Source: JASTVH01 sp042862465 (lineage in GTDB: Bacteria > Pseudomonadota > Gammaproteobacteria > Pseudomonadales > Oleiphilaceae). From it: 9,675 nucleotides of DNA. The stretch lies in NCBI GenBank assembly GCA_042862465.1, contig JASTVH010000023.1, forward strand, positions 1 through 9,675, given 5' to 3'. Below are positions 1-5,531 of the stretch, one piece after another (position 1 is the first letter of the stretch; each line of letters opens with the position of its first letter). A program made the translations under genes and the position numbers. The notes beneath the pieces are model-generated. The model was not told the origin of the DNA. It did not search any database and saw nothing but the letters and a program-made list of their open reading frames with translations.

Positions 1-75
1 GATACGATCCTGCTCATCAATCACCACCACAACACTGTTGTTGGAATGCAGATCAATAGCGGAGAATAAGGTCAT
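1..75 (-). pseudogene. IS110-superfamily transposase, N-terminal 25 codons (cut by window edge)
   Basis: On the minus strand an ATG at 73-75 opens a frame that stays open to the window edge. It begins MTLFSAIDLHSNNSVVVV, which is the start of the DEDD (RuvC-like) domain of IS110-superfamily transposases; the Asp in AIDLH is the first acidic catalytic residue. A strong Shine-Dalgarno AGGAGG lies at 81-86, five bases before the ATG, so this start is well supported. The protein differs from the IS110 transposase at 904-2001, so these are two different elements. Only the N-terminus is visible, so completeness cannot be judged. Confidence 0.75.
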
Positions 76-112
76 GTCAGCCTCCTGTAGCGGCAGGTGT
101 GTTCGCCAACTA

Positions 113-148
113 CCAGCCTACTCCGGGTGACGGGCTATGGGAGGCTGG
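113..148. repeat. imperfect inverted repeat between the IS110 start and RAYT
   Basis: CCAGCCT at 113-119 is the inverse complement of AGGCTGG at 142-148, and allowing a one-base bulge extends the stem a little inward. It lies in the 90-bp gap upstream of the IS110 fragment and downstream of the RAYT stop codon. It could be a subterminal inverted repeat or leader structure of the IS110 element, or a terminator-like hairpin for the RAYT gene. No clear U-tract follows on either strand, so a terminator is the weaker reading. Confidence 0.35.
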
Positions 149-165
149 CTACATGATCTTCAGAT

Positions 166-852
166 CTATTTTCGGGGCCTTCCTGGGCCCCTTTGCTGTA
201 CGCGTAGCCCAATACGCCTTTCCACTTCATCCACGAACTTGTCTCCGCCGGTGAGCTTGTTGCGGTCGATGGCGGTTCGAATCCGTTCGTCTTTGCGAGA
301 GAAAGATTCATCGCTGACGAAGGACTTGTAGCGCTCAATGCGTGTCTGGAGGTCGGGACCCAAGGCCTGGAAGGTGGGTGGTTCATCCAGCCAGGACGTT
401 GGTTGCAATCCAATTCGGGCTGGATAGCTGGACCAGGCATAATCTTCCGCGGACCGGACCATGCCGGCCTTTACGGGGTTCAACTCCACATAGCGACAGC
501 AGCTCAACAGATATTCGTCGGTATCGATGGGGCTGATCTTGTAGCGCCCTTCCCACAGCGATCCGGTTCGCTTCTCCATCTTGTTGACGAAGCGCGTCTG
601 TCGCCCAGCCAATCGTTTCATGAGTTCCGGAATCGCGGCCAGTTCATCGCCGGCTTCAACCACAAGGTGAACGTGGTTGGTCATCAGGCAGTAGCTGTAA
701 ACCTTTAACCCCAACGCATGCTTCCACTCTTCCAGATTGGCAAGGTAGTAGTGATAGTCGCGGTCCTCGATGAAGACCGGTTGCTTGTTATGACCGCGCT
801 GGACGATGTGATGAGGCAAACCGGGCACGATGACCCGTGCTTGTCGGGGCAT
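166..852 (-). CDS. REP-associated tyrosine transposase (RAYT, Y1_Tnp family), intact
   Basis: Encodes a 228-residue protein of the Y1/HUH single-strand transposase superfamily. It begins MPRQARVIVPGLPHHIVQRG, typical of RAYT proteins. The metal-binding HUH motif is H-V-H at residues 60-62 (MTNHVH), and the nucleophilic tyrosine is most likely Tyr121 in RYVELNPVKAG. The C-terminus ends in a basic GRPRK tail. I chose the start at 852 because GGAAGGAG precedes it by six bases. A GTG 30 bases upstream would add ten residues that are not family-like. Known RAYTs bind and cleave REP-type hairpins as single-stranded DNA. It is the only full-length one of three copies here (others end at 4769 and 5191), about 98-99% identical at DNA level where they overlap. 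Its upstream region carries the hairpin and core repeat found across the window. Confidence 0.9.
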   Translation of the reverse strand: MPRQARVIVPGLPHHIVQRGHNKQPVFIEDRDYHYYLANLEEWKHALGLKVYSYCLMTNHVHLVVEAGDELAAIPELMKRLAGRQTRFVNKMEKRTGSLWEGRYKISPIDTDEYLLSCCRYVELNPVKAGMVRSAEDYAWSSYPARIGLQPTSWLDEPPTFQALGPDLQTRIERYKSFVSDESFSRKDERIRTAIDRNKLTGGDKFVDEVERRIGLRVQQRGPGRPRK

Positions 853-878
853 GGGTGACTCCTTCCTTGGGGTATTGG

Positions 879-955
879 GCACAGCTTCCTGCCGTGCTTT
901 GGATCAGCGTGGGATTTTACTGCGGGGGGCTAAAAAATAAATCTGTCCCGGTTTT
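879..955. repeat. RAYT upstream module, copy 1: hairpin plus core repeat
   Basis: An imperfect hairpin at 879-897 has seven-base arms gcacagc and gccgtgc and a ttcct loop; the single non-Watson-Crick pair reads as G-T on the minus strand. About 35 bases on lies the core repeat at 933-955, containing aataaatctgtcccggttt. Between them is a conserved gggattttac block. The module sits directly upstream of the intact RAYT. Its distal end joins the truncated 3' end of the IS110 transposase. Confidence 0.8.
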
Positions 956-2001
956 CGGCAGGCCATGTGCCGGACGATACAGGTCATCAATGCCAACTGG
1001 CAGCGGGTGTTAATGCTCTTCGGCTTTTTGCCTTTATTTCGCACCCCCGAGCTTTGGTCCAGTGGCGCCATGCCGACATACACGGCGAGTCCAGCCTCAG
1101 TGCGGAAGCGAGCGAAGGTACCGATCTCACCAATGAGTTCCGCCACGCCGGTAGCACCAAAGCCTGGGATCGACCTCACGATCTGAGCCGCTGCTGTTTG
1201 GACACAGAGTTGTTCGATGTCGGCGTCCAGCACGGCAATGCGTTCATCGAGCGCCAGGATAGTCCTGGCGTCGTCCACCACATCGGTGTCGGCAAACGCG
1301 ATATCAGGTGCAAAGCGAGCTTCTTTCTGCCAGGTCTGGATTTTGGCGACATAACAGGCACCTACGCCTCTAATACCCATCAGCGTCTTTGTACGGAGTC
1401 GTGGCAAGGCGGTCAGCCGGTCACGACACGTCAGCAGGCGCAGGAACCATTTGTTATCCACGGCCCCGGTGATGTTGAGCAATCCGGGGCTAAGCGCCTG
1501 GAGGTCACATCGCAGCCGCGTCAGTCGAGTCGAGCGCTCCTGGACCAACAAGCGCCGGCGGCGCGTCAGGTACTTCAGTCGCCGATGCCTCTCCGGTATC
1601 GCGGGCACAGCCTGCAAGGCGTTTCGTGCTACACCACGCTGATCACTCAGCGAGAACAGCTCCAGCATGCGGCGTGAATCGATGGCATCCGTCTTGGCGG
1701 GCGCCGGAAAGATTTCCTTATACCGCGCCAGTTTCAGATTGTTGACGTTGTACAGTTCCCAGCCTCGCTCTAAAACGAGACTGTCCAACGGGCGAGCCCA
1801 GCCGTTGTATCCTTCCATGGCCACTCGTATGACCTGCTCGGACGTCCCACGCAGGCCCTCAACACGTTCAAAGAATGCCGTAAAACCTGTCGGCGCATGA
1901 TCGACCCTGAACTCGTCAATCAACCGGCCGTGATCGTCACCCACGGCAACTTGGTGGAATTGGCTGCCAACATCAATGGCTACGAGAAGGGAAGATGGCA
2001 T
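904..2001 (-). pseudogene. IS110-family transposase, C-terminus replaced by repeat sequence
   Basis: A 365-codon frame begins MPSSLLVAIDVGSQFHQVAV. The DEDD domain shows Asp10, Glu63 (AMEGYNG) and Asp105/Asp108 (KTDAIDSRR). The C-terminal Transposase_20 region is at about 277-345 (SIPGFGATGVAELIGEIG), with the serine-bearing APLDQSSG near 312-319; in IS110 enzymes a serine here is catalytic. After RHMACR at about residue 349 the frame runs into the core repeat at 933-955 and ends KPGQIYFLAP plus a few residues. IS110 proteins normally continue with a further helical stretch (…YYDRKR…), so about 40-60 native residues are lost. IS110-derived DNA therefore starts near 957. The start is backed by GGAGG at 2007-2011, five bases upstream. 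Both catalytic domains survive, but loss of the tail and of the right end makes an active element unlikely. Confidence 0.85.
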
Positions 2002-2228
2002 GAGGACCTCCAGGCACGACGCATGGATTCATCCGGCGTCACGTCTACCTGTCAGCCATCACCTTGGGGTGGGCACCATCCTCGTTGGACGCTCCGGACG
2101 ATGCAGGGGCAGCGGAGGCGGCATTTCAGAGTGAGCGAGCCGCAACGGCCTGCGGACCCCATGAGCCACACCTCCGCTGCCATCGCTCAGTCTAGAACAG
2201 TTCCTACACTCTCGCTGGCCTGCTAAAT
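2002..2228 (-). ncRNA. candidate IS110 left-end leader / bridge RNA region
   Basis: This 227-bp stretch upstream of the IS110 transposase start has no credible gene on either strand. In IS110-group elements the non-coding end before the transposase encodes a structured bridge RNA whose loops pair with target and donor DNA. Position and length fit that arrangement. I did not fold it, and I cannot name loops or exact ends. A degenerate type-B repeat begins right at its outer edge (2231), a plausible insertion site or element boundary. The call rests on family knowledge and position only. Confidence 0.35.
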
Positions 2229-2230
2229 CC

Positions 2231-2250
2231 GAAGGTAGACCCCATTGATC
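2231..2250. repeat. type-B repeat, degenerate copy
   Basis: gaaggtagaccccattgatc matches, with changes in the middle, the distal part of the type-B repeats at 3812-3838, 4033-4059 and 6006-6032, which share gaccccattg. It marks the border between the IS110 leader and the effector-immunity cassette. Confidence 0.5.
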
Positions 2251-2259
2251 GGACCCTCG

Positions 2260-2625
2260 TCAGTTGCGGTCCACACCGTAAATCCATCCAAAGAGGCAAC
2301 CAAGGATTATTACAACCGCTGCAGAAACCAGGAAAACCAATCCCAGCTTACGGTCAAATGGTTTCGCGTATTGCCTGATTGTTGGAACATCAGTGAAGGG
2401 ATCATCTGGACGGTTAATCCCACCCAATGGCAGCACGATGGCTATTGCGAACCCTACTATGCGAAACCCCAGGCCATCCCATGGTTCTGGACGCCTATGC
2501 CCATCCCTGACCATGTCACGCTCGATACGGGCCATGGAAAGCCGCGCAAACACAATCCACGTGACGCCATGAAAGAGAAAGCTGCCCAAAAAGATGAAAG
2601 CCGCAACTACCTGATAGGATTCCAC
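2260..2625 (-). CDS. small three-helix membrane protein, probable immunity protein
   Basis: Encodes 121 residues with three likely membrane helices, at about 6-27, 53-70 and 94-116, separated by a basic-acidic loop and a polar loop. It starts with GTG (2623-2625) preceded by AAAGGA at eight bases. That ribosome site overlaps the end of the upstream 342-residue gene, whose stop lies only 12 bp away, so the two are almost certainly co-transcribed and perhaps translationally coupled. I do not recognise a named family. A small polytopic inner-membrane protein directly behind a secreted protein with a membrane-inserting tail is the usual layout for immunity against a pore-forming effector. That role is inferred from context. 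It could also be an unrelated membrane protein. Confidence 0.6.
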   Translation of the reverse strand: MESYQVVAAFIFLGSFLFHGVTWIVFARLSMARIERDMVRDGHRRPEPWDGLGFRIVGFAIAIVLPLGGINRPDDPFTDVPTIRQYAKPFDRKLGLVFLVSAAVVIILGCLFGWIYGVDRN

Positions 2626-2637
2626 TAGTTTCGTCCT

Positions 2638-3666
2638 TTAAAAGTCCCAAATAGTGGCAGCGCCCGCTTGACCAGCCTGATCCATAAAATATCCAGTAGC
2701 GAATCCCGCAGCTATCCCTACCAACACAATTCCGCCAAGCACAGCCCATCCAACCGGGCCTGCGACAATCAAACCTGCTTGCGCGGCCAAAGCAGTGCCT
2801 CCCGCGACGGTAGCCCTTCCCACCGTAGTTCCGACCGCACCGCCCAAACCGAACCCGGTCATCTGTATCGAGCTTTCACGCATCCAATTACCACCCTCTT
2901 GATGGACCTGCTGGACTATATCTACACGTGCAGCGGCATCCAGGACTACCATTCCTTGGCCAAGCCGGTTTACAAAGTTACTCAACAGCGTCAGACGCTT
3001 TGCCTGCAGCTGGTCCGCAACCTTGATGCGGGGATCCGTTTTAGGGGAATTAAGGCGCCTTTCGGCGAGAAGAATACCCCGGTCAGCGTTACTTAACGCT
3101 GTGCCGGTGTTTTTGGCGCGCTGTGCCTCTGGTGAAAAGCGGCTCAACTCTGCAGCAAAACGGTCTTGTAAAGCTTTATAGGTTTGGCGGACTTTGAGTT
3201 CCCCTTCCCGCCTCTTGGCGCCGAAGGCCGGGCGCGAATCGCCAGTTTGGTTGAGGTGCCGTAACTCCAACAGTGCCTTTTGGTATTCCACTACGGCTTT
3301 TTCAAAACCATCCAGCCGTGCAACAGCTGCTGTAGAGCCTGCGTTTACCGCTCCCGCCAGTTTTTGGAGGTTTTCCCGGTTCCAGTATTTCTCAGCGAAT
3401 GCCGCCAGTGTATGGATGTCTTCGCCCATTTCGTCAGCCAAACGCGCCAAGGCACGGCGCTCGGCCTGCGACTGGGCGTTAAGGCGAGCAATTATGTCGC
3501 GGGTGACATGGGCTTCAACATCCAATGAGTAGGCGCGATTCTTAGAAATATGGTCATGCCATCCCAGACCGTTGGCATCGCAAAAGCGCTGCTGATTCAG
3601 TGATTCAGCGTTTTCCCAAAAAGGGCGGGTATTGGTGGGTTGGCCCGCAAATAAAACTTCAGGCAT
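2638..3666 (-). CDS. putative antibacterial effector with glycine-rich membrane-active C-terminus
   Basis: Encodes 342 residues and has no signal peptide. Residues 50-240 are rich in Ala, Leu, Glu, Arg and Gln and look mainly helical, possibly coiled coil. Residues 269-336 form a hydrophobic glycine-rich segment with repeated small-residue spacing (GFGLGGAVGTTVG, then AGPVGWAVLGGIVLVGIAAG), resembling the glycine-zipper or hairpin membrane segments of pore-forming toxins. No nuclease, lipase or peptidase motif is evident. The start is supported by AAGGA eight bases before the ATG at 3664-3666. The gene is followed after 12 bp by a three-helix membrane protein. Lack of a signal peptide, a membrane-active tail and a downstream membrane partner suggest a type VI secretion cargo effector or similar contact-dependent toxin. 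No secretion gene is in the window, so the delivery route is inference. The family name is unknown to me. Confidence 0.6.
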   Translation of the reverse strand: MPEVLFAGQPTNTRPFWENAESLNQQRFCDANGLGWHDHISKNRAYSLDVEAHVTRDIIARLNAQSQAERRALARLADEMGEDIHTLAAFAEKYWNRENLQKLAGAVNAGSTAAVARLDGFEKAVVEYQKALLELRHLNQTGDSRPAFGAKRREGELKVRQTYKALQDRFAAELSRFSPEAQRAKNTGTALSNADRGILLAERRLNSPKTDPRIKVADQLQAKRLTLLSNFVNRLGQGMVVLDAAARVDIVQQVHQEGGNWMRESSIQMTGFGLGGAVGTTVGRATVAGGTALAAQAGLIVAGPVGWAVLGGIVLVGIAAGFATGYFMDQAGQAGAATIWDF

Positions 3667-3811
3667 CGACTTATTCCTTAAGTCAGTTTCTTTAATTCCC
3701 TATTCCCAGCCATAAAGGCCAGCGAGGAGCGAGAAATACTAAAAGGGCTAATGACGATTGTCTAGGCTGGTACCAAGCGATGCACCGGGAGCGTGCGACG
3801 CCGCACAGTCA

Positions 3812-3838
3812 ACCAAAGGAGTTTGACCCCATTGATCC
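3812..3838. repeat. type-B repeat
   Basis: Reads accaaaggagtttgacccc followed by attgatc. It differs from the 4033-4059 and 6006-6032 copies by a few bases. Those copies have six-base terminal inverted arms (gaccaa and ttggtc), and this copy keeps them only partly. Confidence 0.7.
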
Positions 3839-3880
3839 CAGATAATATGCGTCTAGCTGAGAGCCTTGTCTGACGTGATC

Positions 3881-3906
3881 GTTGGAGTGGGTGTCCATTT
3901 AGTGCG
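3881..3906. repeat. type-C repeat
   Basis: Contains gtgggtgtccatttagtgc, the same unit that is tandemly duplicated at 4195-4246. Its distal side adjoins a gene tail at 3903-4010, in the same polarity as the core repeats adjoin theirs. Confidence 0.7.
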
Positions 3907-4010
3907 CGCCCCGTCGAGTGGAAGATACAAACCCTGCAAACGAAAAGCTTACACCGGAGATGAGGGCGCTTATTGAGGAAGGTGCCAAACGGCTGGGCAA
4001 CAAGAACTAG
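3903..4010 (+). pseudogene. C-terminal tail of an unidentified gene joined to a type-C repeat
   Basis: A plus-strand frame opens at the end of the type-C repeat and closes with TAG at 4008-4010. Its last twenty residues are LTPEMRALIEEGAKRLGNKN. The composition looks protein-like: helix-forming, charged, ending in a natural-looking basic tail. There is no start codon with a ribosome site. The gene's 5' part is absent and replaced by the repeat. I cannot assign a family from this short tail, and a chance open frame is possible. Confidence 0.35.
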
Positions 4011-4032
4011 TTAAGAATCGGGGCAGCAACGG

Positions 4033-4059
4033 GACCAAAGGACTCTGACCCCATTGGTC
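4033..4059. repeat. type-B repeat
   Basis: Begins gaccaaaggactctgacccc and ends attggtc, so its outer six bases (gaccaa and ttggtc) are inverted complements. It is identical over 27 bases to the copy at 6006-6032. Confidence 0.8.
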
Positions 4060-4060
4060 G

Positions 4061-4129
4061 CTATGCTTTGAACCAAGCTGGAGATTTTACTGAAGGGGTG
4101 GGAAAAATAAATCTGTCCCGGTTTTTTCT
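4061..4129. repeat. 69-bp direct repeat, first copy, with core repeat copy 2
   Basis: This block starts ctatgctttgaaccaagctg, includes the gagattttac block and the core at 4103-4125, and recurs without a mismatch at 4248-4316. Compared with the RAYT upstream module it aligns from gctttg onward but lacks the hairpin and has diverged, so it is a second subtype of the same element. The distal end joins a short coding tail (4128-4190). Confidence 0.85.
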
Positions 4130-4190
4130 CTTCTATGAAGGAAACGCTGATGGTGGTCAATTCAGTCAGCTCGCAAATGCCGATCAATAG
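4128..4190 (+). pseudogene. possible C-terminal tail of an unidentified gene after core copy 2
   Basis: Right after the core a plus-strand frame reads FYEGNADGGQFSQLANADQ and stops at 4188-4190. The 5' part is missing. The sequence is compatible with a natural protein end but too short to place in a family. Its position, joined at the cggtttt side of the repeat, matches the other truncated genes in the window. It could be chance. Confidence 0.3.
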
Positions 4191-4194
4191 CGAT

Positions 4195-4246
4195 TCTTGG
4201 GGTGGGTGTCCATTTAGTGCTCTTGGGGTGGGTGTCCATTTAGTGC
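4195..4246. repeat. type-C repeat, two perfect tandem units
   Basis: Two identical 26-bp units (4195-4220 and 4221-4246), each containing ggggtgggtgtccatttagt. Single related copies lie at 3881-3906 and, diverged, at 7747-7766. The tandem sits between the two 69-bp direct repeats. Confidence 0.85.
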
Positions 4247-4247
4247 T

Positions 4248-4316
4248 CTATGCTTTGAACCAAGCTGGAGATTTTACTGAAGGGGTGGGAAAAATAAATC
4301 TGTCCCGGTTTTTTCT
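4248..4316. repeat. 69-bp direct repeat, second copy, with core repeat copy 3
   Basis: Identical to 4061-4129, with its core at 4290-4312. Its distal end joins RAYT copy 2 in mid-gene, at the position corresponding to base 399 of the intact copy. Confidence 0.85.
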
Positions 4317-4769
4317 TGGTTGCAATCCAATTCGGGCTGGATAGCTGGACCAGGCATAATCTTCCGCGGACCGGACCATGCCGGCCTTTACGGGGTTCAA
4401 CTCCACATAGCGACAGCAGCTCAGCAGGTATTCATCGGAATCGATGGGGCTGATCTTGTAGCGCCCTTCCCAGAGCGATCCGGTTCGCTTCTCCATCTTG
4501 TTGACGAAGCGCGTCTGTCGCCCAGCCAATCGTTTCATGAGTTCCGGAATCGCGGCCAGTTCATCGCCGGCTTCAACCACAAGGTGAACGTGGTTGGTCA
4601 TCAGGCAGTAGCTGTAAACCTTTAACCCCAACGCATGCTTCCACTCTTCCAGATTGGCAAGGTAGTAGTGATAGTCGCGGTCCTCGATGAAGACCGGTTG
4701 CTTGTTATGGCCGCGCTGGACGATGTGATGAGGCAAACCGGGCACGATGACCCGTGCTTGTCGGGGCAT
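4248..4769 (-). pseudogene. RAYT transposase copy 2, truncated at residue 151
   Basis: It matches the intact RAYT at 166-852 from its start to Pro151 (SSYPARIGLQP), with six or seven base differences in about 450, nearly all silent (one T-to-S change). At 4316 homology stops and the frame continues through the core repeat as RKNRDRFIF plus a short tail, ending at 4248 after 173 codons. The HUH motif (residues 60-62) and the putative nucleophile Tyr121 are kept; the last 77 residues, including the basic tail, are gone. The start at 4769 has the same GGAAGGAG ribosome site. The near absence of amino-acid change suggests a recent duplicate or gene conversion. Whether the shortened enzyme is active is unknown. 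Confidence 0.85.
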
Positions 4770-4794
4770 GGGTGACTCCTTCCTTGGTTTTTTG

Positions 4795-4872
4795 GGCACA
4801 GCATCCTGCCGTGCCTGGGATCAGCGTGGGATTTTACGGGAGGGGGCTAAAAAATGAATCTGTCCCGGTTTT
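4795..4872. repeat. RAYT upstream module, copy 2: best hairpin plus core repeat copy 4
   Basis: The hairpin here is the longest of the set, with nine-base arms ggcacagca (4795-4803) and tgccgtgcc (4807-4815) and a three-base loop; the one mismatch is a G-T pair on the minus strand. The core at 4850-4872 has one change (gaatc for aaatc). It lies directly upstream of RAYT copy 2. Its distal side joins an AT-rich non-coding stretch, not an obvious gene. Confidence 0.8.
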
Positions 4873-5046
4873 CCTGCGAGGCAAGATCAAGCAATCGCAA
4901 AAAGAAAAATCAGTGCAAAAAAACACCAACAAAAAATATATCGAAAAATCAGAAGGTTATTTTCGACAAAATTTAATACACTGTAAAAATATGTGACACA
5001 TAGTGGAGTGGAAGGCTAATGGGAGACACGCGCCAAGGACCGACTG
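4873..5046. other. AT-rich non-coding stretch
   Basis: This 174-bp stretch between core copies 4 and 5 is much richer in A than its surroundings at about 4880-4995, with runs of A and repeated caaaaa motifs. I see no credible gene. It looks like a displaced intergenic or promoter region. The composition shift suggests an origin separate from its neighbours. Confidence 0.5.
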
Positions 5047-5191
5047 AAAAATAAATCTGTCCCGGTTTTATGAGATTGGCGAGGTAGTAGTGATAGTCGC
5101 GGTCCTCGATGAAGACCGGTTGCTTGTTATGGCCGCGCTGGACGATGTGATGGGGCAAACCGGGCACGATGACCCGTGCTTGTCGGGGCAT
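4973..5191 (-). pseudogene. RAYT transposase copy 3, only first 40 residues remain
   Basis: From the ATG at 5189-5191 the frame matches the intact RAYT to Leu40 (RDYHYYLANL). At 5073 it switches into core repeat copy 5, reading IKPGQIYF and then unrelated sequence to a stop at 4973. The ribosome site upstream is unchanged. The HUH motif and tyrosine are absent, so this is a non-functional stub. Together with copy 2 it shows the same gene cut at two different codons by the same repeat in the same orientation. Confidence 0.85.
5047..5069. repeat. core repeat copy 5
   Basis: A full core containing aataaatctgtcccggttt. Unlike most copies, the sequence before it lacks the gattttac block and hairpin, so only the terminal core is shared. 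Its distal side joins RAYT copy 3 at codon 40. Confidence 0.85.
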
Positions 5192-5217
5192 GGGTGACTC
5201 CTTCCTTGAGGTATTGG

Positions 5218-5294
5218 GCACAGCTTCCTGCCGTGCTATGGATCAGCGTGGGATTTTACGGGAGGGGGCTAAAAAATAAATCTGTCCCGGTTTT
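5218..5294. repeat. RAYT upstream module, copy 3: hairpin plus core repeat copy 6
   Basis: The hairpin has arms gcacagc (5218-5224) and gccgtgc (5230-5236), followed by the conserved gggattttac block and the core at 5272-5294. It lies upstream of RAYT copy 3. Its distal side joins a truncated higB gene. Confidence 0.85.
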
Positions 5295-5392
5295 TGCATC
5301 CGTAACTTCCTGGCATGGTCAGCCTGAATACCCGCAGTGCTCCCCGTCGAGTAGAACCGCTTCAATCCTTTGTGGCGGAACGATTTGATCAT
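5295..5392 (-). pseudogene. higB: HigB-type toxin, N-terminal third only
   Basis: The minus-strand frame from the ATG at 5390-5392 reads MIKSFRHKGLKRFYSTGSTA and goes on to HARKLRMQ. This is the typical start of HigB/RelE-superfamily toxins, ribosome-dependent mRNA interferases of about 90 residues. After about 33 codons the frame enters core repeat copy 6, adds KPGQIYFLAP and stops at 5243. The catalytic C-terminal half and the higA antitoxin gene are missing, so it is dead as a toxin. An in-frame ATG further upstream (to 5428) is unlikely, because family proteins start at MIKSF and a promoter occupies that DNA. Confidence 0.8.
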
Positions 5393-5399
5393 GGCTAAA

Positions 5400-5428
5400 A
5401 GTGTAGCGTGATGCGCAACGCGGTGCAA
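5400..5428 (-). promoter_or_regulatory. sigma70-type promoter of the higB remnant
   Basis: On the minus strand TTGCAC (5423-5428) and TACACT (5400-5405) are separated by exactly 17 bp and point into higB, whose ATG begins eight bases after the -10 box. The transcript would be nearly leaderless. The spacer contains GCGT-TGCGCA-TC-ACGC, a partly palindromic block that could be the HigA operator. The promoter appears intact although the toxin gene is broken, so it could transcribe through the core repeat into RAYT copy 3. Confidence 0.5.
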
Positions 5429-5506
5429 TTTTGGTGAGGATAGATAATGGAGAGACCGGGAAGAGAAACCGCCACAGGGCTACCTTCGGTTGTCATTAGG
5501 GGTCAT

Positions 5507-5526
5507 AAATAAATCTGTCCCGGTTT
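5507..5526. repeat. core repeat copy 7
   Basis: A slightly shorter core, aaataaatctgtcccggttt, with no hairpin module before it. Its distal side joins an IS3 transposase gene in mid-frame, five bases after the core. Confidence 0.8.
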
Positions 5527-5531
5527 CGTAG

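Larger units (their letters stand above)
3667..4060. other. intergenic stretch with repeats and one gene tail
   Basis: This 394-bp region precedes the effector gene and ends at the first 69-bp direct repeat. It contains the effector leader, two type-B repeats (3812-3838, 4033-4059), one type-C repeat (3881-3906) and a short plus-strand gene tail (3903-4010). The effector promoter should lie in 3670-3800 on the minus strand, but I could not find a -35/-10 pair good enough to name. Confidence 0.6.

Noticed and set aside
403..708. Plus-strand 101-residue frame, repeated at 4320-4625
   Set aside because: It is the antisense shadow of the RAYT genes; it is duplicated only because the RAYT sequence is, and it has no ribosome site or protein-like signal.
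967..1677. Long plus-strand open frame of 236 codons
   Set aside because: It lies antisense to the IS110 transposase, whose motifs are unambiguous on the minus strand; the length is a by-product of GC-rich coding on the other strand.
2668..3096. Plus-strand 142-residue frame
   Set aside because: Antisense to the effector gene, low-complexity Ser/His-rich composition, no recognisable family.
933..5294. CRISPR array
   Set aside because: The core repeats are unevenly spaced (from about 165 bp to over 3 kb) and linked to truncated genes; there are no uniform spacers and no cas genes.
4061..5530. Integron cassette array with attC sites
   Set aside because: The fragments are mostly broken at the repeat, and the repeats show no attC-like paired R and L boxes; no integrase gene is present.
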